Below, piece by piece: positions 16,149 to 26,590 of a stretch of 64,000 bases of DNA. This DNA is from Planctomycetota bacterium. GTDB lineage: Bacteria > Planctomycetota > JACOTG01. The stretch spans positions 1 through 64,000 of the forward strand of contig JACOTG010000130.1 in the NCBI GenBank assembly GCA_016178505.1, in the 5' to 3' direction. The first letter of the stretch is position 1. Every line of letters starts with the position of its first letter. A program made the position numbers and the translations under genes. Below the pieces are notes generated by a model that was not told the DNA's origin, ran no database searches, and was given only the letters and a program-made list of their open reading frames with translations.

Positions 16149-17258
16149 TTATTGAACGTGAAGCACGACTCCGTTCGTCACGCTGTATTGGTCTGCGCTG
16201 GCCGCGCCCAGATCCTGAAGGACGCCCTGAATCGTGAGCGTGATCGGATGCGGCAGCCCGTTGCCTTTGAGCACCGACCATGGCGCGCTTCGCGGCGCGC
16301 GCACTTCGGTTGCCGAGCCGCAGAACTGCGGCGGCAGACCGCCGCGCAGGCAGCGGAACGGCTGCGGCGACGCGAACGGTTGGAACGGCGTCGGGTTCGC
16401 GGTGGTGCCGAGGAACGACGTTCCGACGTCGAGCACGAACGGGTTCGTCGGCGGTCCCACCCACGCCCAAACGACGTAGTTGCCCGTGTCCGATCCGGCC
16501 GGAGCCGCGTCGAGCCGAACTTGGATCGCGGTGTTGGTCGGCACGAACACGTCGCGGTTCGCGTCGCCGGCCGATCCGTTGACGAAGAGGACGTCGGTGA
16601 CGGGGCCCGAGCCCGCGTTCACGTTGCCCGTGAGCGGCGAGTTCGGCGGGCCGAGATCGACCAGCTCCCAATCGTCGCAGCCGATGTAGCAGGTTCCCGC
16701 GGAGCGCGGATTGAAGATGATGTTGACGGCTCCGGCCGGCGCGAAGAAATCGAGGTCGTCGCGCGACCACGTTCCGAGCGCGTTGGTGCCGCCGATCGAG
16801 CCGACGAACGTGCCGTCGAGATAGTCGGCGTCCGGAGAGAGATAGATGTCGTAGACGCCGTCGTCCGAATGGATGACCGAGCGCGTGAAGTAGCCCGAGA
16901 GGTGATGGAGATTTCCCTCGACGAGCGTCGACGTCAGCGCGATCCCGAATCGCTCGTCCGCCGAGTTCCACGCGGACGCGAACCGAAGCCCGCCCTGCGC
17001 GGCGGCGAGGTCGGGGTAGTGCAGTGCCGGCGTGAATCCCGGCAACGTCGCGCAATCGAACGTCGATACGTCCGAGCCGGGATCGGTGTCCGACGCCTGA
17101 TACCACGGATCCGGCAGGATCCCTTGATCGCAGACGGCGACCGTTCCGTCCTCGAATCCCGGGTTCGGAATCAGGTTCTGCGCCGCAGCCCGCGGCCCCG
17201 TGACGGCCCCGCAAACGAGCACGGCAGCGAGGCTCGATCGAATCAGAATCGCGTTCAT
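16149..17258 (-). CDS. Secreted beta-sandwich protein with shared C-terminal domain
   Basis: This 369-residue exported protein has a signal peptide ending near PRAAAQ. The N-terminal domain begins LIPNPGFEDG, the opening typical of galactose-binding-like or DUF642-like carbohydrate-binding sandwiches, and continues to about residue 200. The C-terminal module (nt 16149 to about 16640) begins LTGNVNAGSG, has DVLFVNGSAGD in the middle and ends ITLTIQGVLQD ... SVTNGVVLHV. The same module is on the products at 9996-11531, 23614-25737 and 62396-63805. The ribosome site AAAGGAGAGGAC directly precedes the ATG. A surface role is inferred; no enzyme motif is seen. Confidence 0.8.
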   Translation of the reverse strand: MNAILIRSSLAAVLVCGAVTGPRAAAQNLIPNPGFEDGTVAVCDQGILPDPWYQASDTDPGSDVSTFDCATLPGFTPALHYPDLAAAQGGLRFASAWNSADERFGIALTSTLVEGNLHHLSGYFTRSVIHSDDGVYDIYLSPDADYLDGTFVGSIGGTNALGTWSRDDLDFFAPAGAVNIIFNPRSAGTCYIGCDDWELVDLGPPNSPLTGNVNAGSGPVTDVLFVNGSAGDANRDVFVPTNTAIQVRLDAAPAGSDTGNYVVWAWVGPPTNPFVLDVGTSFLGTTANPTPFQPFASPQPFRCLRGGLPPQFCGSATEVRAPRSAPWSVLKGNGLPHPITLTIQGVLQDLGAASADQYSVTNGVVLHVQ

Positions 17259-17519
17259 GTCCTCTCCTTTTCAGCAACGTCCACGTCGTACGAATCGTGC
17301 AGCGCACCGCCGGGGCGCGCTCCCGCGAAGGCGCGACGACCGTCGAGCGCCTCCAGCCACATCGCGTCAGGTTCGGGCGACCCCAATTTTTCGCGGCGAC
17401 TTTCCGCCAAAGTTTTTTTTGGAGCGGGAAGTGAGCGACGTCGTCGTCTCAGTTCACCGCGTGTGGACGGACGGTAGGCGGGCGATGAACTAGCGGCGAG
17501 TTTCTGAAGGGGGCATTCA

Positions 17520-18671
17520 ATGTCGCCGAACAAGAGAGGAATTGCCTCGCTGGCATTCGGGGTCGCGCTCACCATCGCGCCGCGGCTCGCGATCGCCGCA
17601 AGCATCATCGTCCGGGCGAGAGAGGCGAACAGCGACGTCGCTATGGCGTCGATCGGCGTGACGTTGAGCAAACCCAAGCTCATCATCGACCCTCGCGATG
17701 ATTCTTGGCGTGAGGAAGGTTTCGAACCGGTCGACACCCGGTGGACCGACCAGAACGGGATCTGCGCGTTCTCGAGTCTCTCGCCAGGTCGGTACGCATT
17801 GAATGTGGGCGCGTACCTCCGCGAGACCGGTGCGCGAGACGAACCCTCCGAGCCACCCGATCCCCTCACCGAGTACTTCATGGCCGACAGCCCATGCTGG
17901 TTTGCGGTGACTGGGCCTCGCATGAACATCGGGATTCGGTCCGCCGAGGAATCGCGCGACGCCGTCGTGCGTTTCTGGAGAAAGCAGAGCGTGCGATTCT
18001 CGATCGTCGATACCAACGACCACCCACTCGCGAAGACGAAGGTCGGCGTCGAAATCGTCCTCCCTCCCGAGTGGAGACGAATTCAGCGTGAGCGCCACCC
18101 GCCGTTGGGTGCTCCGGGTTCTGCGTTGTGGTGGGAAGGACAGACTGCGGATTCCGATCGCTGGATCGTCTTGTGGGCGCTGAATGCTCAAAGTCAGACC
18201 ACCGACGATAACGGCGAAGTCACACTTGTGGTTCCGAAAGGCGAGCCCACGTGGATTGGGTTCAATCGGTCCGATCTGCTCCCGAGAGACATCCGCAACG
18301 GATCGCTGGGCTTTGCGGTGCGCGCAGACGTGAGGCCGACTCCGGTGGCATCGCCGCCCGTGCGGGTCGTCGTGCCGGCTTGCTCGATCGAAAAGCCCAG
18401 CCTCGAGGGCACCGTCCGGGGTCCTTCCATCCGCGCGGATCACGTCATGGCCGTTGGAGACTCGATGTGGGTATCCGCGCCGCTACTGCGAATGCCTTCG
18501 AAGCATGACGGGTTCGAGGGGTCTTTCGTCTTCTTCGGTCTGCTGCCAGGAACCTACACGCTCCGCGTCGGTGAATACCGGGACCGCGAAGTCACGGTCG
18601 CGGAGCAACACATCGAGTTCCCCGGCACGCCCATGACCGTCGACATTCCGATCCCGTCGACGGATCGCTGA
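17520..18671 (+). CDS. Secreted protein with carboxypeptidase-regulatory-like (Ig) segments
   Basis: This 383-residue protein has an N-terminal signal peptide (LAFGVALTIAPRLAIAA). Two regions resemble carboxypeptidase-regulatory or Cna-B-like beta sandwiches, marked by SSLSPGRYALNVGAY (near residue 90) and FGLLPGTYTLRVGEY (near residue 345). Such domains often follow ECF sigma genes in planctomycetes. No catalytic motif is present. The gene stands alone, divergent from the secreted protein gene at 16149-17258; the 260 bases between them must hold both promoters. Confidence 0.7.
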   Translation: MSPNKRGIASLAFGVALTIAPRLAIAASIIVRAREANSDVAMASIGVTLSKPKLIIDPRDDSWREEGFEPVDTRWTDQNGICAFSSLSPGRYALNVGAYLRETGARDEPSEPPDPLTEYFMADSPCWFAVTGPRMNIGIRSAEESRDAVVRFWRKQSVRFSIVDTNDHPLAKTKVGVEIVLPPEWRRIQRERHPPLGAPGSALWWEGQTADSDRWIVLWALNAQSQTTDDNGEVTLVVPKGEPTWIGFNRSDLLPRDIRNGSLGFAVRADVRPTPVASPPVRVVVPACSIEKPSLEGTVRGPSIRADHVMAVGDSMWVSAPLLRMPSKHDGFEGSFVFFGLLPGTYTLRVGEYRDREVTVAEQHIEFPGTPMTVDIPIPSTDR

Positions 18672-18695
18672 ATCGAGAGCGCGACTGCGTCTTCC

Positions 18696-20724
18696 TCAGT
18701 GCTTCGCGAGGGCCGCGCGGTAGACGGGAAGCCTACTGCGGTAGAAGTCGAGGTCGCCCTTGCCGTCGCGAAGAGCGCGCTCGGCGATGTCCACGGCTTG
18801 CTGCGCCTCGCCTCGGCGGAAGTGCGCTTCGGCGAGCGTGCCGTAGCGCTCGGAGCCCTTCGCGATCGCGCGCTCGGCGAGCGTGACCGCTTCGTCAGGC
18901 GCACGCACCTTCGCATCGGTCGCCGTCGCGAGTAGCCATGCGAGGTTGTTGAGGAGGTTCGCGTCGTCGGGCACGTCCTCGAGTCCGCGGCGCAGCTCGG
19001 CCGCCGCCGCGGGCTCGTCACCGAGACGTTGCAGCACGTCCGCGACGTGGACCCGCACTCCCGCGCGCTGCACGGGCTCGTGGTAGATCGACTTCACGTC
19101 GAGCGCTGCGCGATACACTTCGAGTGCGCCCCGGAGATCGCCCGACTTGTCGAGCGCGTATGCCAGCTCCAGTCGATTGCGCAGCTCGTTCGGTGCGATC
19201 GCGACGGCGTGACGCAGCGACTCGACCGCCTTCGCGGGTTCGCCGCGATCGAGGTATACGGAGCCTAATTCTCGGTGGAGCGGGACGAGTTCCGGCTCCT
19301 CGCGCGCGGCTTCCTCGAGCTCCCGCAATGCGCCGTCGAGATCGCCGCGCGCGTGGAGCGCCATGCCCAAGTTCATGCGCTCGAACGAAACGTCGACGTC
19401 GACGAGATGGAGATTGCAGAAGACGGCGGCCGCTGCGACGAGAGTCACCGCGCCGCCGAGGGCCAGCGGTTGCTTCACATGGTCCACGATCCAGACGAGT
19501 GCCGCCGCGGCGAAACAGATCGCGATCGGCACGATCGGAAGCCGGTAGCGATCGAACACGAAGAAGAGCGAGACCGAAACGCACGTGATCGCCGCAAGCG
19601 CGTAAAGCGCGACGAGGCGGCGTCGACTCGGAAAGACCAGCACCGCACCGACGATCGCGAGCGGCCCGACGATGCCGAAGCCGATGGGAATTCGAAGGAC
19701 CGGGCTCACGCGATCGGCGAAGAACACGAAGTAGTGGTTGTCCGCGATCTCCTCGTGATTCCAGAAGAGGAGGAAGCGCGCACCCACGAGGCGAAGGAAC
19801 GACGCGGGGTTCGCGCCGATCCACGCTACGGCTTCGCCGAACCAGAAGTGCGAGACCTCCGACGGCTTCATCGTGCGATGCGTTCTCGCCTCGGCCTCGC
19901 TTCGGAAGTCCACCTCCTCGTAGAGCGGGTTCGGTCTCACGAACGGCGGCGGCTGGTACGTTCCGTTGGTGGCCCCCGCGTGGTTGCCGATGTAGAGGTT
20001 TTGTCCCGCTTGCGCGGTCGTGAGGACGAAGTCGTGCGCGACGATCGCGTTTCGGATCGTGAGCGGCGCGATCGCGAGCGCGAAGCCCGAGAGGTAGAGC
20101 GCGGCGGCGCGCCCCGGCTTCCAACTGCGCTCGCCGCGCGGCACGAGCCACAGCCCCGTCGCGAGCACGGGTGCCGCGAGGATCAAGTTCTCGCGCACGA
20201 TCGCCGCGATGCCGAGCACGACTCCCGCGAGCACGAAGCCGCGCCCGCGATCCTGCGCGCGCACGAGCGCGAGGATCGCGGCCGGCACGAGCACCTCCGT
20301 CATCCACGATTTTTCGATGAGCCCTTCGTGGAAGAGAAAGACGGGGTAGATCGCCGCGATCGCGCCCGCGACGACGGCAACGCGCCGATCGAAGAGTCGG
20401 CAGCAAAGGAAATAGACGAAGAGCGGCGCCGTCGCGCCCACGAGGCACTGCATGAGCCGCACGGCGAGGAGGCTCGGGCCGAACGCGACGTGCAGGATCG
20501 CCAATAGATAAGGATAGAGAGGCGATTGGTAGAAGGCGCCCGGCCCGACCCAGTCGCCGCGCGCGATCTCCTCGGCCCACTTTCTCGTAGCTCGCCTCGT
20601 CGACGACGAGGAAGTTCGAGAACGGCGAGCGCTGCATCGCGACGAGGTGCGCGACTCGCACGACCAACGCGACGGCGACGATCGCCGTCGCGGGATGAAG
20701 GAGGAAACGACGGGCGCGAGTCAG
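18696..20724 (-). pseudogene. GT39-like membrane glycosyltransferase with TPR tail, frameshifted
   Basis: The gene encodes a protein of about 675 residues: a polytopic ArnT/PMT-like glycosyltransferase domain with about 10 membrane segments, then several TPR repeats. Family motifs are DEASYEKWA (acidic catalytic loop) and YQSPLYPYLLA. They lie in two different frames, split near 20575-20590: removing one base in AAAGTGGG joins DEASYEK to WAEEIARGDW. Downstream of the shift an intact 602-codon frame (18696-20504) remains. No standard start is obvious; a CTG at 20724 overlaps the stop of the upstream lipoprotein gene, and a GTG at 20667 is the first common start. The cause may be a real mutation or an assembly error. 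Confidence 0.75.
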
Positions 20725-21113
20725 GGCTCCAGCTCTCCGCGACTTTCTCCGTTGACGAAGATGCCGTTTGGGCGGATCTCGATGTGGACCGCGCCAGAGA
20801 GCCGTCCGTACGCGCGATCGCCGATCCGTAGTGTGCCCTCGCCGAATTCGACGAGGTGCCCGCGGACGCGAACGCCGTTGGACGGATCAGCGACGCCGTT
20901 GAGCGTGACGGCCTTGTATTCCGAGGGCAACTTCGGATCGATGACGATGTCACCGTGTGCAGCCGCAGTCTCGAACTCGAGGCTCGACTTGCCGCTGCCG
21001 AAGCTCGCGTTCGACACGTAGACCCAGCTCGCCGAGTGACTCTCTTCGTGGTGACACGCCGTGAGAGACGCGAGAAGGAAAACGGAGGCCGCCAGACTGC
21101 GTCGATGTCTCAT
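20721..21113 (-). CDS. Small lipoprotein of unknown function
   Basis: This protein of about 130 residues has a lipoprotein signal (SVFLLASLTAC) followed by a short polar linker and a beta-rich domain (VYVSNASFGSGKSSLEFET; GTLRIGDRAYGRL). The C-terminus HIEIRPNGIFVNGES resembles a beta strand pair. It belongs to no family I recognise. It is directly upstream of and overlaps the membrane glycosyltransferase gene by a CTGA junction, suggesting co-transcription. An in-frame ATG further upstream (21146) is possible, but the signal peptide fits the 21113 start. Confidence 0.7.
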   Translation of the reverse strand: MRHRRSLAASVFLLASLTACHHEESHSASWVYVSNASFGSGKSSLEFETAAAHGDIVIDPKLPSEYKAVTLNGVADPSNGVRVRGHLVEFGEGTLRIGDRAYGRLSGAVHIEIRPNGIFVNGESRGELEP

Positions 21114-21209
21114 CCGTTGCTCTCCCATGGGAAGGTGCGCGATCATACCAACGGTGGTCGTCGGCTACGAACCCGGTCGGACCTCGCGATAATAGGAGAA
21201 TATGAACCA

Positions 21210-21398
21210 ATGGCTCGAATCGTCAGGCGAGAGTTCATGGGGAATCGCTTCGTGTTCTGGATCCTCGTTGCCTTTCCGCTGGCCATTCCTTTCGCGATCA
21301 TCTACTTCATCGAGTCCACGGTGACGGTTCACGAAGAGGTCGACGAGCCCGAGAAATTCCTCGACGCGTTCCGCGCAGGGAAAGTCGGCCAGCTCTGA
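21210..21398 (+). CDS. Small single-pass membrane protein
   Basis: This 62-residue protein is MARIVRREFMGNR, then one strong membrane helix (FVFWILVAFPLAIPFAIIYF), then an acidic tail ending FLDAFRAGKVGQL. The ATG at 21210 has AGGAGA about 11 bases upstream. A second ATG at 21202 is in another frame that encodes no plausible protein. It precedes the fucosidase gene by 16 bases and is probably co-transcribed with it. Function unknown. Confidence 0.6.
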   Translation: MARIVRREFMGNRFVFWILVAFPLAIPFAIIYFIESTVTVHEEVDEPEKFLDAFRAGKVGQL

Positions 21399-21414
21399 CC
21401 GAGGAGACACGAAC

Positions 21415-23457
21415 ATGCGAGTCGCCGTTGCCGCCCTCGTCTTGAGTTTGTGTGCGTGCGCGTCGACGCCGAAGTCGTCGACCGGTTCGGACGACCACCG
21501 CCTCGATTGGTGGCGCGACGCGCGCTTCGGCATGTTCATCCACTGGGGGCTCTACGCGGTCCCGGCGGGCGAGTGGAACGGGCGCACGGATCACGGCGAG
21601 TGGATTCGCACCACCGCGCAGATCCCCGTCGAGCGCTACGAGCAGTTCCGCGATCAATGGAACCCCGTGAAGTTCGACGCCGATGCTTGGGCCCGCACGG
21701 CGAAGCAAGCGGGCATGCGCTACATCGTCATCACGACGAAACACCACGACGGCTTCTGCAACTTCGACTCGAAGCTCACCGACTGGGACGTGATGTCGAC
21801 GCCGTTCCACCGCGACGTGATGAAAGAGCTCGCGGACGCGTGCCGCCGCGAAGGCATCCGCATCTGCTGGTACCACTCGATCATGGATTGGCATCACCCG
21901 GACTATCTGCCGCGCCGCGATTGGGAGAAGGACACGCGCACCGCGCAAGGCGCCGACTTCAACCGCTTCGTCGACTACCTCCATGGGCAAGTGCGCGAGC
22001 TGCTGACGAAGTACGGCCCGATCGGCGTCATGTGGTTCGACGGCGAGTGGGAGTCGACGTGGACGCACGAGCAGGGCGTCGCGCTGTACGAGCTGTGCCG
22101 CAAGCTGCAGCCCGACGTCATCGTGAACAACCGCGTCGACACGGGACGCAACGACATGCAGGGGATGACGCGCGACGGCGAGTTCGTCGGCGACTTCGGC
22201 ACGCCCGAGCAGGAGATTCCGGCGACGGGCGCGCCCGGCGTCGACTGGGAAACCTGCATGACGATGAACGACCACTGGGGCTACAACGCGCACGATCAGA
22301 ACTTCAAGACGACCGAGGATCTCGTTCGAAAGCTCGTCGACATCGCATCGAAGGGGGGCAACTTCCTCCTCAACGTCGGACCGACGGCCGAGGGACTCAT
22401 TCCGGCGACGTCGATCGAGCGGCTGCGCGACATCGGCAAGTGGATGGACGTGAACGGCGATTCGATCCACGGCACGACCGCTAGCCCGTTCGAGTCGCTG
22501 CCGTGGGGCCGATGCACCGTGAAGTGCAAGGATGCATTCACGACGCTCTACCTGCACGTCTTCGATTGGCCCGCGAGCCACGAGCTGGTCTTGCCCGGGC
22601 TCGGCAACCTCCCGGTGCGCGCGCGGCTGCTGGCGGATCCGACCCACACGCTGCACTTCGAGCGCGAGGACGCGGCCGTGCGCATCGAGCTGCCCGCGGC
22701 GGCGCCCGACCCGATCTGCTCGGTCGTCGCGCTCGAGATCCAAGGCAAACCGATAGTCTATCGCGCGCCGAAGATCGAAGCGGCGTCCCCGAAGTTCGTG
22801 CACGATCGCGAGGTGACGCTCGTGACCTCGACGCCCGACGTCGAGATTCGATACACGCTGGACGGCTCGGACCCGACGATCGATTCCCCGCGATACGGCG
22901 GGCGGCTCCGGATCGACAACACGACGACTGTGAAGGCGCGGGCGTTCGTGCGCGGCCGGCCGGTCTCCGACGTGTCGACGCAGTTCTTCGACCACGTCGG
23001 CCCGGATCCAGCCGTCGACGTGTCGGGGACTCAGCCCGGCCTGGCGTGCGAGACGTATGCCGGGACGTGGGAGCGCCTGCCGGAGTTCGACGTCTTCGTC
23101 GCGAAATCGAAGGAGACGGTCGCGACGATCGCGCTGCCGGCGAAGCCCGGCGAGCGGGTCGGCAAGCGCTACACCGGACTGCTGGACGTGCCGCAGGACG
23201 ACGTCTACGAGTTCGCGCTGAGGTCGGACGACGGCTCGCGCCTGCGCATCGGCGACTCGATCGTCGTCGACAACGACGGCCTGCACGGAGGCGGCGAGAA
23301 GCGCGGCACGATCGCGCTCGCGCAGGGCCGGCACCCGATCGTCGTCGAGTGGTTCAACTGCACGGGCGGCGCCGAGCTCGAGCTGCGTTGCGCGCCCGCG
23401 GGCGAACGCCTCCAGCCGATCGCGCCCGACCGTCTTTCGCACGCGCCGTCGAACTGA
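21415..23457 (+). CDS. GH29 alpha-L-fucosidase lipoprotein with CHB_HEX_C and PA14 domains
   Basis: This 680-residue exported glycosidase has a lipobox in LSLCACAS. The GH29 barrel (about residues 28-350) shows RFGMFIHWGLYAVP, TTKHHDGFCNF and the nucleophile Asp in GVMWFDGEW, and ends with GGNFLLNVGPTAEG. A chitobiase/hexosaminidase C-terminal Ig-like domain follows (EIRYTLDGSDPT, residues about 475-520). A PA14-like domain closes the protein (YTGLLDVPQDDVYEFALRSD, residues about 575-665). It should remove terminal alpha-L-fucose from sulfated or plain fucans or glycoproteins outside the cytoplasm. The downstream neighbour is a secreted beta-propeller protein. Confidence 0.95.
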   Translation: MRVAVAALVLSLCACASTPKSSTGSDDHRLDWWRDARFGMFIHWGLYAVPAGEWNGRTDHGEWIRTTAQIPVERYEQFRDQWNPVKFDADAWARTAKQAGMRYIVITTKHHDGFCNFDSKLTDWDVMSTPFHRDVMKELADACRREGIRICWYHSIMDWHHPDYLPRRDWEKDTRTAQGADFNRFVDYLHGQVRELLTKYGPIGVMWFDGEWESTWTHEQGVALYELCRKLQPDVIVNNRVDTGRNDMQGMTRDGEFVGDFGTPEQEIPATGAPGVDWETCMTMNDHWGYNAHDQNFKTTEDLVRKLVDIASKGGNFLLNVGPTAEGLIPATSIERLRDIGKWMDVNGDSIHGTTASPFESLPWGRCTVKCKDAFTTLYLHVFDWPASHELVLPGLGNLPVRARLLADPTHTLHFEREDAAVRIELPAAAPDPICSVVALEIQGKPIVYRAPKIEAASPKFVHDREVTLVTSTPDVEIRYTLDGSDPTIDSPRYGGRLRIDNTTTVKARAFVRGRPVSDVSTQFFDHVGPDPAVDVSGTQPGLACETYAGTWERLPEFDVFVAKSKETVATIALPAKPGERVGKRYTGLLDVPQDDVYEFALRSDDGSRLRIGDSIVVDNDGLHGGGEKRGTIALAQGRHPIVVEWFNCTGGAELELRCAPAGERLQPIAPDRLSHAPSN

Positions 23458-23613
23458 CGGAGGCGGCGTGCTCGTCTCGATTCTCGGCGACCGCGCTGCG
23501 TCGAGGCCGCGTCGCCGGATTCACCGTCGCCGGCGAAAGATGCCGTGGATTGACGCGCCCGACGATTCGGAGCATCCTCGAACCACGTCCCCCCGACGTT
23601 GAAGGAATCGGCC

Positions 23614-25737
23614 GTGCGCTCCATTTGGCGTAAGGGTCTCGCCTTCGTCTTTGCATTCACTTCGACCGCGCTCGCCCAAACCACGACCCGCGTGAGCGTC
23701 GATTCGGCCGGACGTCAGGGCACGCTGACGAGCGCGTACCCGGCGATCTCCGCGGACGGCCGGTGGGTCGCGTTCGCGAGCACCGCTCCCGATCTAGTCG
23801 CCGGGGACACCAACGCGGCGGCCGACGTCTTCCTCCACGACCGTCTCACGCACGCGACGACGCGAATCGTCGCCTCTGCGAGCGGCACCGAAGGCGATGG
23901 ACCGAGCGCGGGCGACTTCCGGCTCGGCGACAGCGGACCGTCGATCTCCGCGAACGGTCGATTCATCGCCTTCCACAGCGGGGCCACGAACCTCGTTCCC
24001 GACGACGTGAACGGACAGTGGGACGTGTTCGTCCACGACCGCGACGCGGGCACGAACGTGAGAGTGAGCGTCAGCTCGTCCGGCGTTCCCGCCGACGATC
24101 GGTCCTACTATCCGGCGATCAGTGCCGACGGCCGGTTCGTCGCGTTCGTCAGCTACGCGTCGAACCTCGTTGCGGGTGACACGAACGGAGTGGCCGACGT
24201 GTTCGTGCGCGATCGAGACTCGGACGGCAACGGCCGATTCGACGAGATCGGTGGCGTCGAGACGCGACGGGCCAGCGTCTCGTCCACCGGAGTGGAAGCG
24301 GATGCGCGAAGCGTGCCGCACACGCGGTGGCTCGTGTGGCCGCGCATCGCGATTTCCGCAAACGGCCGGTTCGTCGCCTTTCAGAGCGAAGCAACGAACC
24401 TCGTCGCCGGCGACACTTACTACTCGACGAACGTGTTCGCGCACGATCTCCGATCCGGAGAGACGGAGCGTGTGAGCGTCGATTCTTCCGGTGCAAGCCT
24501 CGATTTCGATTGCGGCGACGCCAGTTTGTCGGCCGACGGGCGCTACGTCGTCTTCGGGAGCCACGTGAGCCTCGCGCCTCCGATCCCCGGCGAGCTGATG
24601 CTCGGTTACTTGTTCCTTCGTGACCGCGCAACGGGAGTCACGACGAGCATCCAGCGCAATTCCGCCGGACAGCTCGGAGACGGCTTTGCGTCCGGGGGCG
24701 TCGTTTCCGGCGACGGCCGGTTCGTCGCGTTCGCGAGCGCATCGGGGAATCTCGTTCCCAACGACACGAACCGGGACGCGGACGTCTTTCGGCGGGATAG
24801 GCAAACCGGTGAGATCATCCGCGTGAGCGTTGCCGATGGCGACGTCGAGGGATCGGGGCTGGGCGCGACCGCGTTCGGCATCGCGATGACGCCGGACGCG
24901 TCAGCCGTAGCGTTCGGGTCGAGCTTCCCCAATCTGGTCTCGGACGACACGAACGGTTGGCCCGACGTGTTCGTGCGGGCGTTCGGACCCGCGCTGATGG
25001 CCGTGACGCCCCAAGACGGGGCCGTGGAAGGCGGCGATGCCGTGCGGCTGTCGCTGTCCAGATTCTCGGGAGATCCGAGTGCGTCCGTGACGTTCGGCGG
25101 AAGAGAGGCCACGGTGCTCCACGCATCGGCGGACCAACTCCTCGTCCAAACTCCGCCGGGCGACGGCACGGTCGACGTCTTCGTGACGACGTCGTTCGGC
25201 GTCACCGGGCTCCCATCCGCGTTCACGTTCGCCGCTCCGCGCGAACGCCTCGCTCGGTGGGGCCACGCGAACCTCGCCGCCGGACTGCGCGAGGACGTGC
25301 TGCTCGTCAACGCGACGACCGGCGACTCGCGCACGCGCGAGCTGTCGATCGGCGTCGGCGTGCCGATCTCGATCGTCCTGCTGTCGCCCTCGAGCCGGAG
25401 CACGTCGTCGTTCGCGTTCTACGCGTGGCCGGGCGCGCCCAGCACCGCGACGCTGAGTCGCCAACCTGGCGGCATCGGGCTCGCCGTCTTTCCGACGCCG
25501 CTGACCCCGGGCCGCTCGCCGCAGCCCGTAGCGATTGCGAACGCCTGGGACCCGCGGCTTGGCGGCGCGACGTTTCCGAGCACTCACGCGCCGGCGATCG
25601 TGCTGCGGCGCACGCGAGGCATCACGCGGCCGCTCACGATCACGCTGCAATCGATCATCCAGGATGACGCGTCGCTTTCCCCGGCGCACGCGAGCCTCAC
25701 GAACGCGATCATTCTGCACGTCGTTTCCGGATCGTGA
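23614..25737 (+). CDS. Secreted TolB/PD40-like beta-propeller with IPT and shared C-terminal domain
   Basis: This exported protein of about 707 residues has a signal peptide ending near TSTALAQ. It contains about seven repeats of the PD40 type, each with I-S-A-D/N-G-R-x-V/I-A-F and a following VAGDTN...DVFVRDR unit. An IPT/TIG domain follows (VTPQDGAVEGGDAVRLSL). The last roughly 160 residues (from nt 25246) are the same module as in three other proteins of the window (DVLLVNATTGD; LTITLQSIIQD; LTNAIILHV). The start is taken as the GTG at 23614 behind GAAGGA; a TTG upstream is possible. It is probably a surface or periplasmic binding protein. Confidence 0.8.
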   Translation: MRSIWRKGLAFVFAFTSTALAQTTTRVSVDSAGRQGTLTSAYPAISADGRWVAFASTAPDLVAGDTNAAADVFLHDRLTHATTRIVASASGTEGDGPSAGDFRLGDSGPSISANGRFIAFHSGATNLVPDDVNGQWDVFVHDRDAGTNVRVSVSSSGVPADDRSYYPAISADGRFVAFVSYASNLVAGDTNGVADVFVRDRDSDGNGRFDEIGGVETRRASVSSTGVEADARSVPHTRWLVWPRIAISANGRFVAFQSEATNLVAGDTYYSTNVFAHDLRSGETERVSVDSSGASLDFDCGDASLSADGRYVVFGSHVSLAPPIPGELMLGYLFLRDRATGVTTSIQRNSAGQLGDGFASGGVVSGDGRFVAFASASGNLVPNDTNRDADVFRRDRQTGEIIRVSVADGDVEGSGLGATAFGIAMTPDASAVAFGSSFPNLVSDDTNGWPDVFVRAFGPALMAVTPQDGAVEGGDAVRLSLSRFSGDPSASVTFGGREATVLHASADQLLVQTPPGDGTVDVFVTTSFGVTGLPSAFTFAAPRERLARWGHANLAAGLREDVLLVNATTGDSRTRELSIGVGVPISIVLLSPSSRSTSSFAFYAWPGAPSTATLSRQPGGIGLAVFPTPLTPGRSPQPVAIANAWDPRLGGATFPSTHAPAIVLRRTRGITRPLTITLQSIIQDDASLSPAHASLTNAIILHVVSGS

Positions 25738-25744
25738 GCCGGCG

Positions 25745-26500
25745 GTGACTCTCGTCTCCGTCGACGACGCGAAGCTCGCCATGGAGAGCTTCGGCGTGGG
25801 GCCGGCGCTCGTGTGCCTCCATGGCGGGATGGGTGTCGACTCGTCGTACTTGAAGACGCCGGCCATCGTCGGGCTGGCCGGCGACCGGCGGCGCGTCGTG
25901 ATCTAGGACCAGCGCGGACACGGCCGCTCGTCCCGCACGGGCGACGCGACGTACACGCACGCGCGCTGGGCCGAGGACGTGCGCCGGCTCGCCGACGAGA
26001 TGCAACTCGGGCCGTTCGCGCTCCTCGGCCGTTCGTACGGCGGGTTCATCGCGCTGGAGTTCGCCGTGCGCTACCCAACTCTGCTCACGCACCTCGTGCT
26101 CGTCGCGTCGTTCGCGGGGCCGGTGCCGATGGGCCCAATGCCGACGGTTCGAAGCGACGACGAGCTGCGTGCGATGTATCGGGCCCGATGGCCGCAGTTC
26201 TTCGCCGGCGCGAACAAGCACGACGCCGTTCTCGAAGGGCTCGACTTCTCCGCGGAGGCGTTCAACCTGGCATTCCAGCGCGAGCTTCCCGCGTACGATC
26301 GACGCGAGCGAATCGCCGGCCTCGACGTACCGGCGCTCCTCGTCGTCGGCGACGCCGATCACTACGTCCCGCACATGCGTTGTCTTTCCGAGCGCCTGTC
26401 GCAGGCGACGCTCGAGGTGATTCCGCGCTGCGGTCACTTCCCATTCCTCGAATCCCCCGACGCCTTCCGCGCCGCCGTCGATCGATTCCTCGCGGTGTGA
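25745..26500 (+). pseudogene. Alpha/beta hydrolase interrupted by in-frame TAG
   Basis: The frame from GTG 25745 to 26500 encodes a 250-residue alpha/beta hydrolase with a full catalytic set: oxyanion LHGGMG, nucleophile GRSYGG, Asp in VVGDADHYV and His in RCGHFPFLE. A TAG at 25904-25906 interrupts it exactly where relatives have the tyrosine of V-I-x-Y-D-Q-R-G-H-G-R-S, so one base change from TAC/TAT explains it. The rest is well conserved, which argues for a recent mutation or an assembly error. TAG serves as a normal stop elsewhere here, so recoding is unlikely. Confidence 0.8.
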
Positions 26501-26590
26501 CCTCGCGTTGACCGGCGTCGCGCGCGACTGCTACCATGCCGCGCTTTCGCGGGGCGGGGGGATGCACTCTTCATTCGGGAGGTCGTTTCC

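Noticed and set aside
24051-25737. Tandem DNA repeats in the beta-propeller gene
   Set aside because: The periodicity follows the PD40 protein repeats; the DNA copies are too diverged to be an independent repeat array.
25904-25906. Amber recoding (pyrrolysine) in the alpha/beta hydrolase
   Set aside because: TAG is a normal stop for other genes here, relatives have Tyr at the site, and no pyl genes are seen.
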